This document shows, in pieces, positions 25,400 through 33,205 of a DNA stretch of 46,245 bases (its first letter is position 1; each line of letters opens with the position of its first letter). Where the stretch lies: positions 1-46,245 of IMG/VR virus record IMGVR_UViG_3300043409_001344; one strand, 5' to 3'. A program made the position numbers and the translations under genes. Below the pieces are notes generated by a model that saw nothing but the letters and a program-made list of their open reading frames with translations, was not told the DNA's origin and searched no databases. The stretch comes from a virus.

Positions 25400-25421
25400 C
25401 AATTAATATCAATTGATATCA
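25400..25421 (-). promoter_or_regulatory. TGATATCA operator upstream of the capsid gene
   Basis: TGATATCA (25414-25421) directly after the portal stop, followed two bases later by a second TGATAT half-site. No TAnnTTTG at the expected spacing. Same palindrome as in the early promoters, here in front of the most abundant late protein. Confidence 0.5.
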
Positions 25422-25422
25422 A

Positions 25423-26988
25423 TTAACTTTCAGTTACGGGCGCTGCTGCATCCGGTGCCGGTGGTGTTGCACTGCCTGTTAACATTAGGCTTGCATGATT
25501 TGGTACAGGTCGTGCAACATCAAAACGCGGATCGCATGCCAACATCATTTTAAACTTATCAAATAATTCTTGATCTTTTGAAAGTTCAAAAATTAAGTCT
25601 TCAGGATTCCATCCCAATGATGAAACCGCTTCGGACCATGATGTAAAACCGTTTCGAACTTCTTCACTAAGCCCTTTTATTTCTTTCACCGGATCAACCT
25701 GTTGTTTTTTCGGTGGTGTCCAGCTTACCGTTACGCCTTCAGCATTACGACCAATTTTACCCGCAAGTATAGCGCCATCAACAAACCATTTCCACAACTT
25801 GTTGCATACAGGAATCATTACATTGTTTTGCAAATTTTCAATTCGTAATGACTCTGTAATTTGTCCCGCTTTAAAAGATGTATAATTTACATTTGATAAA
25901 TCACCGGTCAAAGACTCGTATGTTAAATTAAATGAAGCCGCACCTTTACGCAATACGTTTTTAGAGTATTCGCCATAACCTTCAGTTCCGGGCGGTGACG
26001 CAAAAGATATTGTTTTTCCAGGCGGCAACTCTTCAATCATTCCAGGTTGCACGCGTTCGGATAGCGTACCGTCTTCTTCTTCGTCAATATCAACACCCGC
26101 GGCGGCATTAGCCAAACTTTCTGTATTGTCATGAACGAATACAGAAAAACAAGCTGCAATTTTTTGACGCATTAATTGTGCGTCTTCGTAATCGTCAAAA
26201 TCACGAAATGCATTCATGCCGCTTGTACCGTCAGGCGTTCCGCGTAATTGTCCAGGTCGCATTACTTCGTACACCTGTATAATATCGTCAATAGGTATAC
26301 GTTGCGACTGTGGCATTTTTATAAAGAATCCAAGCGTTTCATTTGGGTGTCTATCATAAACCCAATACGCAACCTTCTTTCCGCGTGAATCAAATTCAAT
26401 GCCTTGCACAATATAGTTGCCTTCAGAGGTGCTAATACTTTTTAAGTGGTCTAATAAATCACCCTCAACCAATTGATATTGTATAGGCAACAATGAACCT
26501 TTAGCAACGCGGCGTCTACGTATAAGTACTTCACCGCTTTCAGTCTTTGCGCGCGCAATCAGTCTTTGCAATCCGTAAAAAGTTAAATTGCCGTCAAAGT
26601 CGCATTCTGTTGTTTCAGAAAATTGCTTCCACAATTTTAAAATTCTTTTCTTTTCGGCTTTACCGATACTGTCTTCATCAATACGCGGACGTATACCGCT
26701 GCCGACAACTTTATTTGCGATCACCTCTATTGCCTTGGACCAATACGCATTGTTGCGCGTTAGCTCACGGCTGCGATCACGAAGCGTTGTCAACGCTGTT
26801 TGTATTTCTGTGTTTGCTGAAGTAGATTTTGCATTCCAATTTTTATTGCGTGGTGCCTTACTTGCACCTTCGTAATTACGAATTAAATTCATTTGGAAAC
26901 GTGCGCGCGCTCTGTCAAGTCCAGCGGACGGACTAAAAAAAGAAACTGCACGATCAATAAAATTTAATGTTGGTTTGTTCTTATTCAT
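25423..26988 (-). CDS. Portal protein (lambda gpB-like, Phage_portal_2)
   Basis: 521 aa from the ATG at 26988, which lies 1 nt past the gpW-like stop. It follows the lambda portal family: LDRARARFQMNLIRNYEGA at the N-terminus, LTRNNAYWSKAIEVIANKVVGSGI, a core with GEVLIRRRR and QYQLVEGDLLDH, and LSNVNYTSFKAG, then a Pro/Ala-rich C-terminus. It forms the dodecameric DNA entry ring at one capsid vertex. Confidence 0.93.
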   Translation of the reverse strand: MNKNKPTLNFIDRAVSFFSPSAGLDRARARFQMNLIRNYEGASKAPRNKNWNAKSTSANTEIQTALTTLRDRSRELTRNNAYWSKAIEVIANKVVGSGIRPRIDEDSIGKAEKKRILKLWKQFSETTECDFDGNLTFYGLQRLIARAKTESGEVLIRRRRVAKGSLLPIQYQLVEGDLLDHLKSISTSEGNYIVQGIEFDSRGKKVAYWVYDRHPNETLGFFIKMPQSQRIPIDDIIQVYEVMRPGQLRGTPDGTSGMNAFRDFDDYEDAQLMRQKIAACFSVFVHDNTESLANAAAGVDIDEEEDGTLSERVQPGMIEELPPGKTISFASPPGTEGYGEYSKNVLRKGAASFNLTYESLTGDLSNVNYTSFKAGQITESLRIENLQNNVMIPVCNKLWKWFVDGAILAGKIGRNAEGVTVSWTPPKKQQVDPVKEIKGLSEEVRNGFTSWSEAVSSLGWNPEDLIFELSKDQELFDKFKMMLACDPRFDVARPVPNHASLMLTGSATPPAPDAAAPVTES

Positions 26989-26989
26989 A

Positions 26990-27205
26990 TTAGAATCCCT
27001 TAGTAAAATTTCCAATTCGTCTGCGTCTGTTCTTTACCTCTGCATTCAATCCTAAATCGGTTGCCATTTCTTCCAACAAACGTTGCATATCGTCAAGACT
27101 TCTATATTCAATTCGCTTGTCGGCATACTCAACACGCAACGCACCAAGCGCAATTGCTTCTTTCAATGCGTCATAGTGTGCTTGTGTCCACTTTGGTTGT
27201 GCCAT
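26990..27205 (-). CDS. Head-tail connector gpW-like
   Basis: 71 aa. The pattern LKEAIALGALRVEYADKRIEYRSLDDMQRLLEEMA is that of lambda gpW (a short helix-hairpin-helix connector), with a basic tail. It lies between large terminase and portal exactly as W lies between A and B in lambda. Confidence 0.85.
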   Translation of the reverse strand: MAQPKWTQAHYDALKEAIALGALRVEYADKRIEYRSLDDMQRLLEEMATDLGLNAEVKNRRRRIGNFTKGF

Positions 27206-27256
27206 AATATTTTTGATTTATGCAACAATTTATAGAATATAATTCGTTTTTTTACC

Positions 27257-29188
27257 TTATTTATTCCAAAAATCGTCATTTCTTTTAACTTTTTTCTTTT
27301 TTGGTGTTGGTGTTGTAGCTAATTCAGCCTTGCGAATTGTTGATTTAGATAGCGCAATTCTTAATGAATTCCATTGCGATGCCGTCAATCTATCCATACC
27401 AATTACACACGCAGCACCACGCGCATACGCCCGACAATCTAAAGGTTCATTTCGACCATACACATTTTCCCATACATACGTATTATAACCGTTCACAACC
27501 TTTAGTGTCAATGCCTCTGCCGTCAGACCCTTAAAATATTCAACATCGTATTCAGGAAAATGCATATATCCAGGCGGCGTGCCTTCAATTTTTTCCTGAC
27601 GCAACCAACCATAAATTTCAGACTTGATAACAGATACACCCAAGTACCACAATTTTATTGTACCGGTTTGTTTACCGCTTTTTGTTTTAACATCAATAGT
27701 GCTAGGTCGGCGTACAACTGTTTGTTGTTTACCGTCCCCCTTAATTGGAATAACTCTATTTGGGTCAAAGCGTCTACAGAATGTATATACATGTGTTGTA
27801 TTGAAACCTGTATCAATAGCTGTCATACGTATAGGCACGCCCGTACCGTCAACCTTATAATACACCTTATCAATTTGCGCAGCTAATTTATTCCATACGT
27901 CTGCGCCTGCTGTATCGCCATACAAAACAACATATTCAATACTATAACTTTCTTTACCCTCACACCAACCAACAACTTCCATTTCTAAACGATCACCCTG
28001 TACATCGACTCCCATTGTAATAAATACAACATCTTTTGGAACCGAAGCAATGGCGTACGTTTCGCGTCTGTTGTATAAATTTTCCCATGGCGGCGTGTCT
28101 GTTTTTTCTGCAAAACTTCTACCAAGAACCGTATTCCAAAATGTACGAAGCAAGACAACATTGTCTTTTACTTTTTCATATTCTTCTGTGATCTGCGACC
28201 ACGACATACCCAAACCTAAAGGGCTATACAAACCATTGATAACAAAACCAATTTTTATTTTACTTGATTTTTGCGGTACAGTTGCTATCCATTCCGCAGT
28301 ACCACCATATCCAAGTTCAGGTAAAAATTTTGCTTTATATCTTTCATCAACTTCAGCACCACAATGTATACATTCATATTTTGTGCTATCATAATCACCA
28401 ACAGTATACCGCAGCTGTTCAAATTCTAAAGGCTGCTTCGGACCCTCACAACACGGCAACTGTACGTGGTACTTCTGCTGGTCGGTATCTTCAACCAACC
28501 TTTCAATAAACGAAACACCTTTTATTGTTGGTGTACTGATACCAATAACTTTTCTATTGCTAAATGTAATTGTACGTTTCTTTGCAAGTTCCCAAGGGCT
28601 ACCTTCGCCGTCAACATCAATTGGATATCGGTCAATTTCATCACCAAATAAAACGCGTATAGGACGCGAAGACAATTCAGCTGCACTGTTAGCACCTGTA
28701 AAAATAGACACCCCGCCGGGGAAACTTTTTTCTAAAACTGTATTGTTTGCGTCACGCTCACGCGCCGGCTTTATCTTAGTATTTAAATTTGGACACGCAT
28801 CAATCATTGGCGTAACACGCTGCTTGCTAAATGACTTTGCCATGTTCACTGTAGGCATAATATACATAGCTGGACACGGTGCAATATCCATAAACGTTGC
28901 AAGCACGTTCAACATAAATTCAGTGAACCCTTGTTGCGATGCTTTTATACAATATATTTCAGAATATGTACTTGTTGGGCTTGCGCAATCCATAGGTTTA
29001 CGCAAATATGGTGTACGCTCTGTGCGCCATTTGCCGTGCTCTGCTGACGCTTCAGAAGAAAGATATCTATGCGTGTCAGCCCATTCACTCACAGTTAATA
29101 GCGGCGTTGGCATCAACCCACGTTGAAACGCTTCTATCAATTCGTAATCTATTCCATCCCCTCCAACCGTTACGTCTGAATAAACCAT
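27257..29188 (-). CDS. Terminase large subunit (lambda gpA family)
   Basis: 643 aa. N-terminal ATPase with a divergent Walker A region around K82 (IKASQQGFTE), Walker B VLFGDEID at 179-186, and a C-terminal nuclease starting at VDVQGDRLEMEVVGW. It also has a Cys pair CIHCGAEVDE. GpA-type terminases usually cut at cos sites, which fits the probable cos region upstream of the small subunit gene. It starts 1 nt inside the reach of the small basic ORF before it. Confidence 0.94.
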   Translation of the reverse strand: MVYSDVTVGGDGIDYELIEAFQRGLMPTPLLTVSEWADTHRYLSSEASAEHGKWRTERTPYLRKPMDCASPTSTYSEIYCIKASQQGFTEFMLNVLATFMDIAPCPAMYIMPTVNMAKSFSKQRVTPMIDACPNLNTKIKPARERDANNTVLEKSFPGGVSIFTGANSAAELSSRPIRVLFGDEIDRYPIDVDGEGSPWELAKKRTITFSNRKVIGISTPTIKGVSFIERLVEDTDQQKYHVQLPCCEGPKQPLEFEQLRYTVGDYDSTKYECIHCGAEVDERYKAKFLPELGYGGTAEWIATVPQKSSKIKIGFVINGLYSPLGLGMSWSQITEEYEKVKDNVVLLRTFWNTVLGRSFAEKTDTPPWENLYNRRETYAIASVPKDVVFITMGVDVQGDRLEMEVVGWCEGKESYSIEYVVLYGDTAGADVWNKLAAQIDKVYYKVDGTGVPIRMTAIDTGFNTTHVYTFCRRFDPNRVIPIKGDGKQQTVVRRPSTIDVKTKSGKQTGTIKLWYLGVSVIKSEIYGWLRQEKIEGTPPGYMHFPEYDVEYFKGLTAEALTLKVVNGYNTYVWENVYGRNEPLDCRAYARGAACVIGMDRLTASQWNSLRIALSKSTIRKAELATTPTPKKKKVKRNDDFWNK

Positions 29189-29326
29189 TTATTTGCGTTT
29201 TGCTTTTGGCGGTGTAATTGCTGTATTTTTTTTCTTGAATTTTTTTTGTCCAGGTACAGCCTTTTTTGCTGCTTCCTTTTTTCGCATTGCGTCTATCCAA
29301 TCGCGATCTGTATAATACATTTGCAT
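29189..29326 (-). CDS. 45-aa basic protein between the terminase subunits
   Basis: Starts MQMYYTDRDWIDAMRKK and ends PPKAKRK, strongly basic (many Lys). It begins 2 nt after the small-terminase stop, and its TAA abuts the large-terminase ATG, so all three are translationally linked. It may be a DNA-binding packaging accessory. No family recognised. Confidence 0.65.
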   Translation of the reverse strand: MQMYYTDRDWIDAMRKKEAAKKAVPGQKKFKKKNTAITPPKAKRK

Positions 29327-29328
29327 AT

Positions 29329-30108
29329 TTACGATTCTTTAAATTCTGCCAATTCTTTCAACGCCTTATTCAATTCAACAGTTAAAATTAATTCCGCTTC
29401 ATTGCGGGTGTCAGCTGCACGGATTTGATCAATGATACGTTGCGGTATACTCATAATCTTATCACGTATCTGTATGCCAAATTGAAACAATGTTTTTTCC
29501 TGTTTTTGCTTGTCAACTAATTTACCCTGCTTTTCTAACATGTTCATTTCAGCAATTCGAGCGTTCGCCGATTTTGTCCGGCGTTCACTCTCTAAAATTT
29601 CAAGTTTACCAACGTCCATTTCTGTCGGTTCCTTTGCTGGCATATCTCTGACCTTTTGTTTTTTGGTGTCGGGTTCCGGCTGGTCCGTTTCGTCTTCTTC
29701 CGTTTCAAGGTCAGGTGTCGCCGCCTTAGTGCTTTTTGAAAATCGTATACGTTCGCTATGGCTGACAGATCCGGTTTTTTGCTTGCTTGGTTTCGGTGCC
29801 GTCAGTATTCGCGGTTTCGGATTTTTACGACCGTCAACCTTTTCCGGTTCCGGCTGTTCAGGGTTTTCAGTTGCGGGATATCCCAAGGCAATACGGCTGG
29901 TTTCATCAAAAACGACAGTCACATTATAAATTTGATACGCAGATTTTGCCAATTCATAAAATAACCGCGGCGAACCATTGGGTGTTGTTGTGCGCGCCTC
30001 CAGCGGTATTTTTAATGTGTCTAAATAATACTTCTTTATCGCTGTGTCAGAAACCCCCGCACGTCTCGCAAACTCTTTTATCGAAACAACTTCGTAATTA
30101 TCAGGCAT
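29329..30108 (-). CDS. Terminase small subunit (Nu1-like)
   Basis: 259 aa. The N-terminal winged HTH VSIKEFARRAGVSDTAIKKYY recognises the packaging site. A long Pro/Glu/Lys-rich linker follows, then a helical C-terminus (SANARIAEMNMLEKQGKLVD, IRDKIMSIPQRIIDQIRA) that binds the large subunit. Typical of lambda-type small subunits with a longer linker. It lies directly after the iterated GCAAAC region. Confidence 0.88.
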   Translation of the reverse strand: MPDNYEVVSIKEFARRAGVSDTAIKKYYLDTLKIPLEARTTTPNGSPRLFYELAKSAYQIYNVTVVFDETSRIALGYPATENPEQPEPEKVDGRKNPKPRILTAPKPSKQKTGSVSHSERIRFSKSTKAATPDLETEEDETDQPEPDTKKQKVRDMPAKEPTEMDVGKLEILESERRTKSANARIAEMNMLEKQGKLVDKQKQEKTLFQFGIQIRDKIMSIPQRIIDQIRAADTRNEAELILTVELNKALKELAEFKES

Positions 30109-30411
30109 ATATAAAACATTTGCTGTTTATGGTTTGCAAACTTGCAACAATATAACGAAAAACGCAAAGTAAAATGCAAACAGTATGTAAACTCAAACGC
30201 AAACGTTCAAAAGGCCTCCCAAAATCGCTTTTTCGGGCTTGACAGCAACCGCATGGCTTTCAGGCTGTTACAGAACCTATATAGGGGGGAGGGGGTGGCA
30301 CATACTACTGTTTCTAAGGAAGATAAATGTATCATAACTGTATGATTATCAATGTTTTATTTAATAATAATTACGGTGTGATAATATATTATATATCAAT
30401 TATAAATGATA
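30109..30411 (-). other. Probable packaging (cos) region with iterons, G-tract and palindrome
   Basis: 303 nt without a convincing ORF, directly upstream of the small terminase gene as cos is in lambda. Seen on the plus strand: repeats of GCAAAC or GCAAAG at 30136, 30164, 30176 and 30199 plus TCAAAC at 30193, the first within the palindrome GTTTGCAAAC (30132-30141). A palindrome CCTATATAGG (30276-30285) runs into GGGGGG-A-GGGGG (30284-30295), striking in an AT-rich genome. I suggest iterons = small-subunit binding (cosB-like) and palindrome/G-tract = cutting site. This is inference. Confidence 0.55.
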
Positions 30412-30414
30412 TCA
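30392..30414 (-). promoter_or_regulatory. TGATATCA operator upstream of the terminase operon
   Basis: TGATATCA (30407-30414) with a TTGATATA half-site in the same spacing as the early modules, but with TATAATAT where the early copies have TAnnTTTG and without the -33 TTTG. Its first three bases on the minus strand are the stop codon of the gpZ-like gene. It may control the packaging/head operon. Confidence 0.5.
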
Positions 30415-31089
30415 ATTATTAGTATACTTTAGTCCCTCTGTAATCTCATGTAATAGGCGTTCAGGGTAGTACCATGCCACTATATTGTTAATATGTTGCT
30501 CTATATCACCACTAAATATACTGTAGAATACAGACTTACTGTTTAGCTTAGATATTGGTAGCCTAGGTTTACCCCACTCAAAACCACCACTACCATACGT
30601 ACCACGTGCCATGATAGGCGCACCACTTGCACCACCTTGGAACAGCTGAAATGCAGACGCCAAATGTTGTTTTTGACCCTTGATTATTTCGACCGTTACA
30701 CCCAGGTTACCGCGCTTTACTTTAGTGGATCTACCTTTTTGGGTCTTTACTAAGCTGGAGTACTTACCACCTATGATACGATCACTGACAAATGACGGGT
30801 TGAACTTAGATAGCGATAACGGTAGTATATTGGCCTTAATAACGCCTGTTAACGTGTCTTCGCTACTGTTCTTTACTATTTTATTGTCTTTATCGTTCAA
30901 ATCACGTAAAGCGATGTTATACACGCTTCGAATTTCGCGGTTAACCTCTGTGTTTGCTTTGGCTAATGACCGATTTATAGCGCGGTTAATGGCTTTTTTT
31001 GCCATTGGTGGGTACAATGCCTGTAATTTACTTTCAAGTTCCTTAGCGGCTAAATCTGTACGTATTTCGATGAAAGGGGAATTACTCAT
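30412..31089 (-). CDS. Minor tail protein Z-like (gpZ)
   Basis: 225 aa from the ATG at 31089, which overlaps the upstream stop (ATGA). The N-terminal pattern LAAKELESKLQALYPPMAKKAINRAINRSLAKANTEV, then the Val-rich core and WGKPRLPISKL, matches the prophage minor tail protein Z family, which completes the tail end that meets the head. It is placed away from other structural genes, at the far end of the early arm next to the packaging site. Confidence 0.7.
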   Translation of the reverse strand: MSNSPFIEIRTDLAAKELESKLQALYPPMAKKAINRAINRSLAKANTEVNREIRSVYNIALRDLNDKDNKIVKNSSEDTLTGVIKANILPLSLSKFNPSFVSDRIIGGKYSSLVKTQKGRSTKVKRGNLGVTVEIIKGQKQHLASAFQLFQGGASGAPIMARGTYGSGGFEWGKPRLPISKLNSKSVFYSIFSGDIEQHINNIVAWYYPERLLHEITEGLKYTNN

Positions 31090-31490
31090 AAATATGATGG
31101 ATGTGAATATTTTAACCAAGATATAATTTTTTGCTTAAAAACATCAAAATCATTGACTACGAATACTTCGTAACCTGCAATTTCCAACTTTGAATGTATT
31201 TTAATTTGATTTTCAGACAATTTGCCCTTTTCTGCCTTCATTTCAATAAAAAGCCCGTGACATTTGCCATTTACGCTTTCAGGATTAGAAATTGGAACAC
31301 ACAACAACATATCCGGTATTCCAGGCACCACGCCTATTGCCTTGAATTTTGACCCCTCACGCATGGACCGGTTACCCCCGTTTGGGATATGGAACAGAAG
31401 CCCCCGCAATGCCGGAAATGAATTGTGAAACCATTGATAACATTGCGCCTGTAATTGTTCTTCAGATTGATTGTTGTTAGCTATAGCCAT
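31086..31490 (-). CDS. VRR-NUC domain nuclease
   Basis: 134 aa from the ATG at 31490 (starts MAIANNNQSEEQLQAQ). The VRR-NUC signature is clear: EEQLQAQCYQWFHN, HIPNGGNR, KAIGVVPGIPDMLL and GLFIEMKAEKGKLSENQ, supplying the PD-(D/E)xK residues (D in PGIPDM, E and K in IEMKAE). Stand-alone phage VRR-NUC proteins are structure-specific, often Holliday-junction-type, nucleases that may trim branched DNA before packaging. It is coupled to the gpZ-like gene. Confidence 0.88.
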   Translation of the reverse strand: MAIANNNQSEEQLQAQCYQWFHNSFPALRGLLFHIPNGGNRSMREGSKFKAIGVVPGIPDMLLCVPISNPESVNGKCHGLFIEMKAEKGKLSENQIKIHSKLEIAGYEVFVVNDFDVFKQKIISWLKYSHPSYL

Positions 31491-31567
31491 GGGAATAGAT
31501 TTGATTAAGTAATTAAGTGGGTTAAAATAAATAGGATAATATATAGAATTAAGAATTACCACAATTA

Positions 31568-31677
31568 TTTGGCACAACAAGGTTAATATTAATTATCCCT
31601 TTTCAGAAATATTATATAAAATTTCTATTTTCTTGGAATAAATATCAAAACAGTTGTGCCAGAAATTTGGTGCCAAA
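31568..31677. promoter_or_regulatory. Inverted GGCAC/GTGCC repeats upstream of the VRR-NUC gene
   Basis: The 265-nt gap 31491-31755 holds TGGCACAAC (31570-31578), its exact inverse GTTGTGCCA (31653-31661), and a near-palindrome TTTGGTGCCAAA (31666-31677). Three related half-sites suggest a protein binding site or a looped operator. I see no consensus promoter in this gap. Confidence 0.4.
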
Positions 31678-31755
31678 ATTAAAGTTCGGACCATGTACCG
31701 GCTTTGTGACAATGCCTAACAACAATCAATCATTGACCACATAGGAAAAATCATA

Positions 31756-32346
31756 TTAATACCGGCCTAATGCCTTGTTAATATCGACTGTTCCCATACG
31801 TTCGTTTTTGCCTGCTCTCCCTTTTGGTATTTGCCTGTTTTCTTCAAACATGGTTAACGTCTCAACAAATCCGGCTTGTTCTATTGCTCTATTTTTCTTG
31901 GTGCTGGAGCAGCTGGAATCAAATTTATTTTTATTGTATTCTGCAACAATTTCAGGCGTCATGTACTTATTTAACTCATACCAATGATCAATAACATACT
32001 GAAGTGCTGCCGACCTGTCAAATAAGTAAAGCCGGCTTTTTTGGTCCTTATCGCTTTCATTGTATTTAATTTCCTGTTTTCCGGGCATTATTAACTTTGA
32101 TACATCAGGTGCAGCGGTCGGGTTTATTACCCAATATCCACGCTGTTTGCGCTTATTGATTTTTTTTGCAGATTCTTGGAATCTTGCAATTTTTATAATC
32201 TTTAAAACAAACCGCCTTTCTATGTTTTCAGGCAACAATTCAACTAAATCGGACCTCGTAATGAAATAAGATTGTTCATTTTTTTCAGACGGATTATAGA
32301 AAGAAAGTAGCTTTGCAGCCAATTTTATTAACTCGTTATCGTTCAT
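31756..32346 (-). CDS. Winged-helix protein, paralogue A (DUF3874-like)
   Basis: 196 aa. It has the block FITRSDLVELLPENI...KRKQRGYWVI, then YVIDHWYELNKYMTPEIVAEY. The same blocks in the same order occur in the gene at 32442-33041. The first block resembles the C-terminal winged-helix domain of the phage's own primase (MTRTDILLKL...TQRGYHVI), a DUF3874-like element. It may bind DNA or the replication complex. Upstream are two GGAAC-N-GTTCC dyads. Function unknown. Confidence 0.65.
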   Translation of the reverse strand: MNDNELIKLAAKLLSFYNPSEKNEQSYFITRSDLVELLPENIERRFVLKIIKIARFQESAKKINKRKQRGYWVINPTAAPDVSKLIMPGKQEIKYNESDKDQKSRLYLFDRSAALQYVIDHWYELNKYMTPEIVAEYNKNKFDSSCSSTKKNRAIEQAGFVETLTMFEENRQIPKGRAGKNERMGTVDINKALGRY

Positions 32347-32371
32347 GGTGGCAAAATTTAGTGTTAAAAAC

Positions 32372-32440
32372 GGGAACAGTTCCCAAAAAACCTGTCCCCG
32401 TTCCCATAAATATAGTCAAATATTGGAACCGTTCCAATAT
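32372..32440. promoter_or_regulatory. Twin GGAAC-N-GTTCC dyads between the winged-helix paralogues
   Basis: GGGAACAGTTCCC (32372-32384) and ATATTGGAAC-C-GTTCCAATAT (32420-32440), about 50 bp apart, share the core GGAAC-N-GTTCC. The second is extended by imperfect ATAGTC arms into a long hairpin that begins next to the stop codon of the upstream gene, so it could also act as a terminator. They lie just upstream of paralogue A. Operator role is inferred. Confidence 0.5.
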
Positions 32441-32441
32441 T

Positions 32442-33041
32442 TTAGACTATTTTTTCGCCACCTTCTACGAATTTATAGCCAACATATCGCTCTGTGAAGC
32501 CTGCGCAATGTAGAATTTTTTCAATTTTGGAATTTGAAACTTTTATAAATTCAGGATTTTTCAAATATTCATTCAATATATCGTCAGGCATATATTGATT
32601 ATAAAACCACCAATTTTTGATTACATAATCAAAAGCGCTGTCCATTGATCTGAAGGTTATAATTTCAAGATTTTCGTTTTTGTCAAATTCAGGTAAATTC
32701 ATTTCTGAAGCGTCAAAATCACCATTTGATTTTACCACCCAATAACCGCGGACAGTTTTATTGTCTACTTTACTGAATGATTCTATAAATTCCGCTAAAA
32801 AAAGAAATGTAGAAAATTTGTTTTTGAAAAGTTCTTCATACTTTTTAGGTGAAAGAAACCTTTCAGATAATTGATTATAAAATTCGTCTTTTGTCAAGAA
32901 TATTGCGCCAGGTTCATTACGGCTTGGCGTATACATACTTCTTAATGCAGAAACTGAACTTTTAACAAATTGAGAGTCTGTTTTTTTTTCAAAAGCAGCA
33001 TTGATTTCTTCAATATTGCCATGCCTTGGTTTTCTTTTCAT
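32442..33041 (-). CDS. Winged-helix protein, paralogue B (DUF3874-like)
   Basis: 199 aa. Shares with paralogue A the blocks IFLTKDEFYNQLSERFL, then KVDNKTVRGYWVV, FDYVIKNWWFYNQYMPDDILNEY and a late HCAGF. The N-terminus is basic (MKRKPRHG). Divergence is high, so the duplication is old, or each was acquired separately. A promoter-like region with tandem TATTTGTGTTTA repeats lies upstream. Regulatory or replication-linked DNA-binding role is inferred. Confidence 0.65.
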   Translation of the reverse strand: MKRKPRHGNIEEINAAFEKKTDSQFVKSSVSALRSMYTPSRNEPGAIFLTKDEFYNQLSERFLSPKKYEELFKNKFSTFLFLAEFIESFSKVDNKTVRGYWVVKSNGDFDASEMNLPEFDKNENLEIITFRSMDSAFDYVIKNWWFYNQYMPDDILNEYLKNPEFIKVSNSKIEKILHCAGFTERYVGYKFVEGGEKIV

Positions 33042-33044
33042 AAT

Positions 33045-33101
33045 TATTTGTGTTTAGTATTTGTGTTTACAATTATAATACACAAATGTGTGACACGCAA
33101 A
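33045..33101 (-). promoter_or_regulatory. Promoter-like region with tandem repeats upstream of paralogue B
   Basis: Minus-strand -33 TTTG (33098-33101), 20 bp, -7 TATAATTG (33070-33077), a near match to TAnnTTTG. Downstream, TATTTGTGTTTA (plus strand) occurs twice, at 33045-33056 and 33058-33069, right before the start codon. No TGATATCA here, so regulation differs from the main early promoters. Confidence 0.5.
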
Positions 33102-33157
33102 TAATACACAAAGATAATTTGTAAGTTGTTGATATTCAGTTAAAATATTTTTGTACA

Positions 33158-33190
33158 CAAAAAAGCCCTGACGACTGCCGGGGCTTTAAA
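33158..33190 (-). terminator. Rho-independent terminator
   Basis: AAAGCCC/GGGCTTT stem with a 12-nt GC-rich loop, then TTTTTTG on the minus strand. Ends the transcript of the secreted-protein gene at 33206. Confidence 0.8.
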
Positions 33191-33205
33191 AGATGAAATT
33201 GTATT

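Noticed and set aside
29085-29300. 71-codon minus-strand frame at the start of the large terminase
   Set aside because: It overlaps the terminase coding sequence by about 100 nt; the 45-aa frame ending at the terminase ATG fits the spacing much better.
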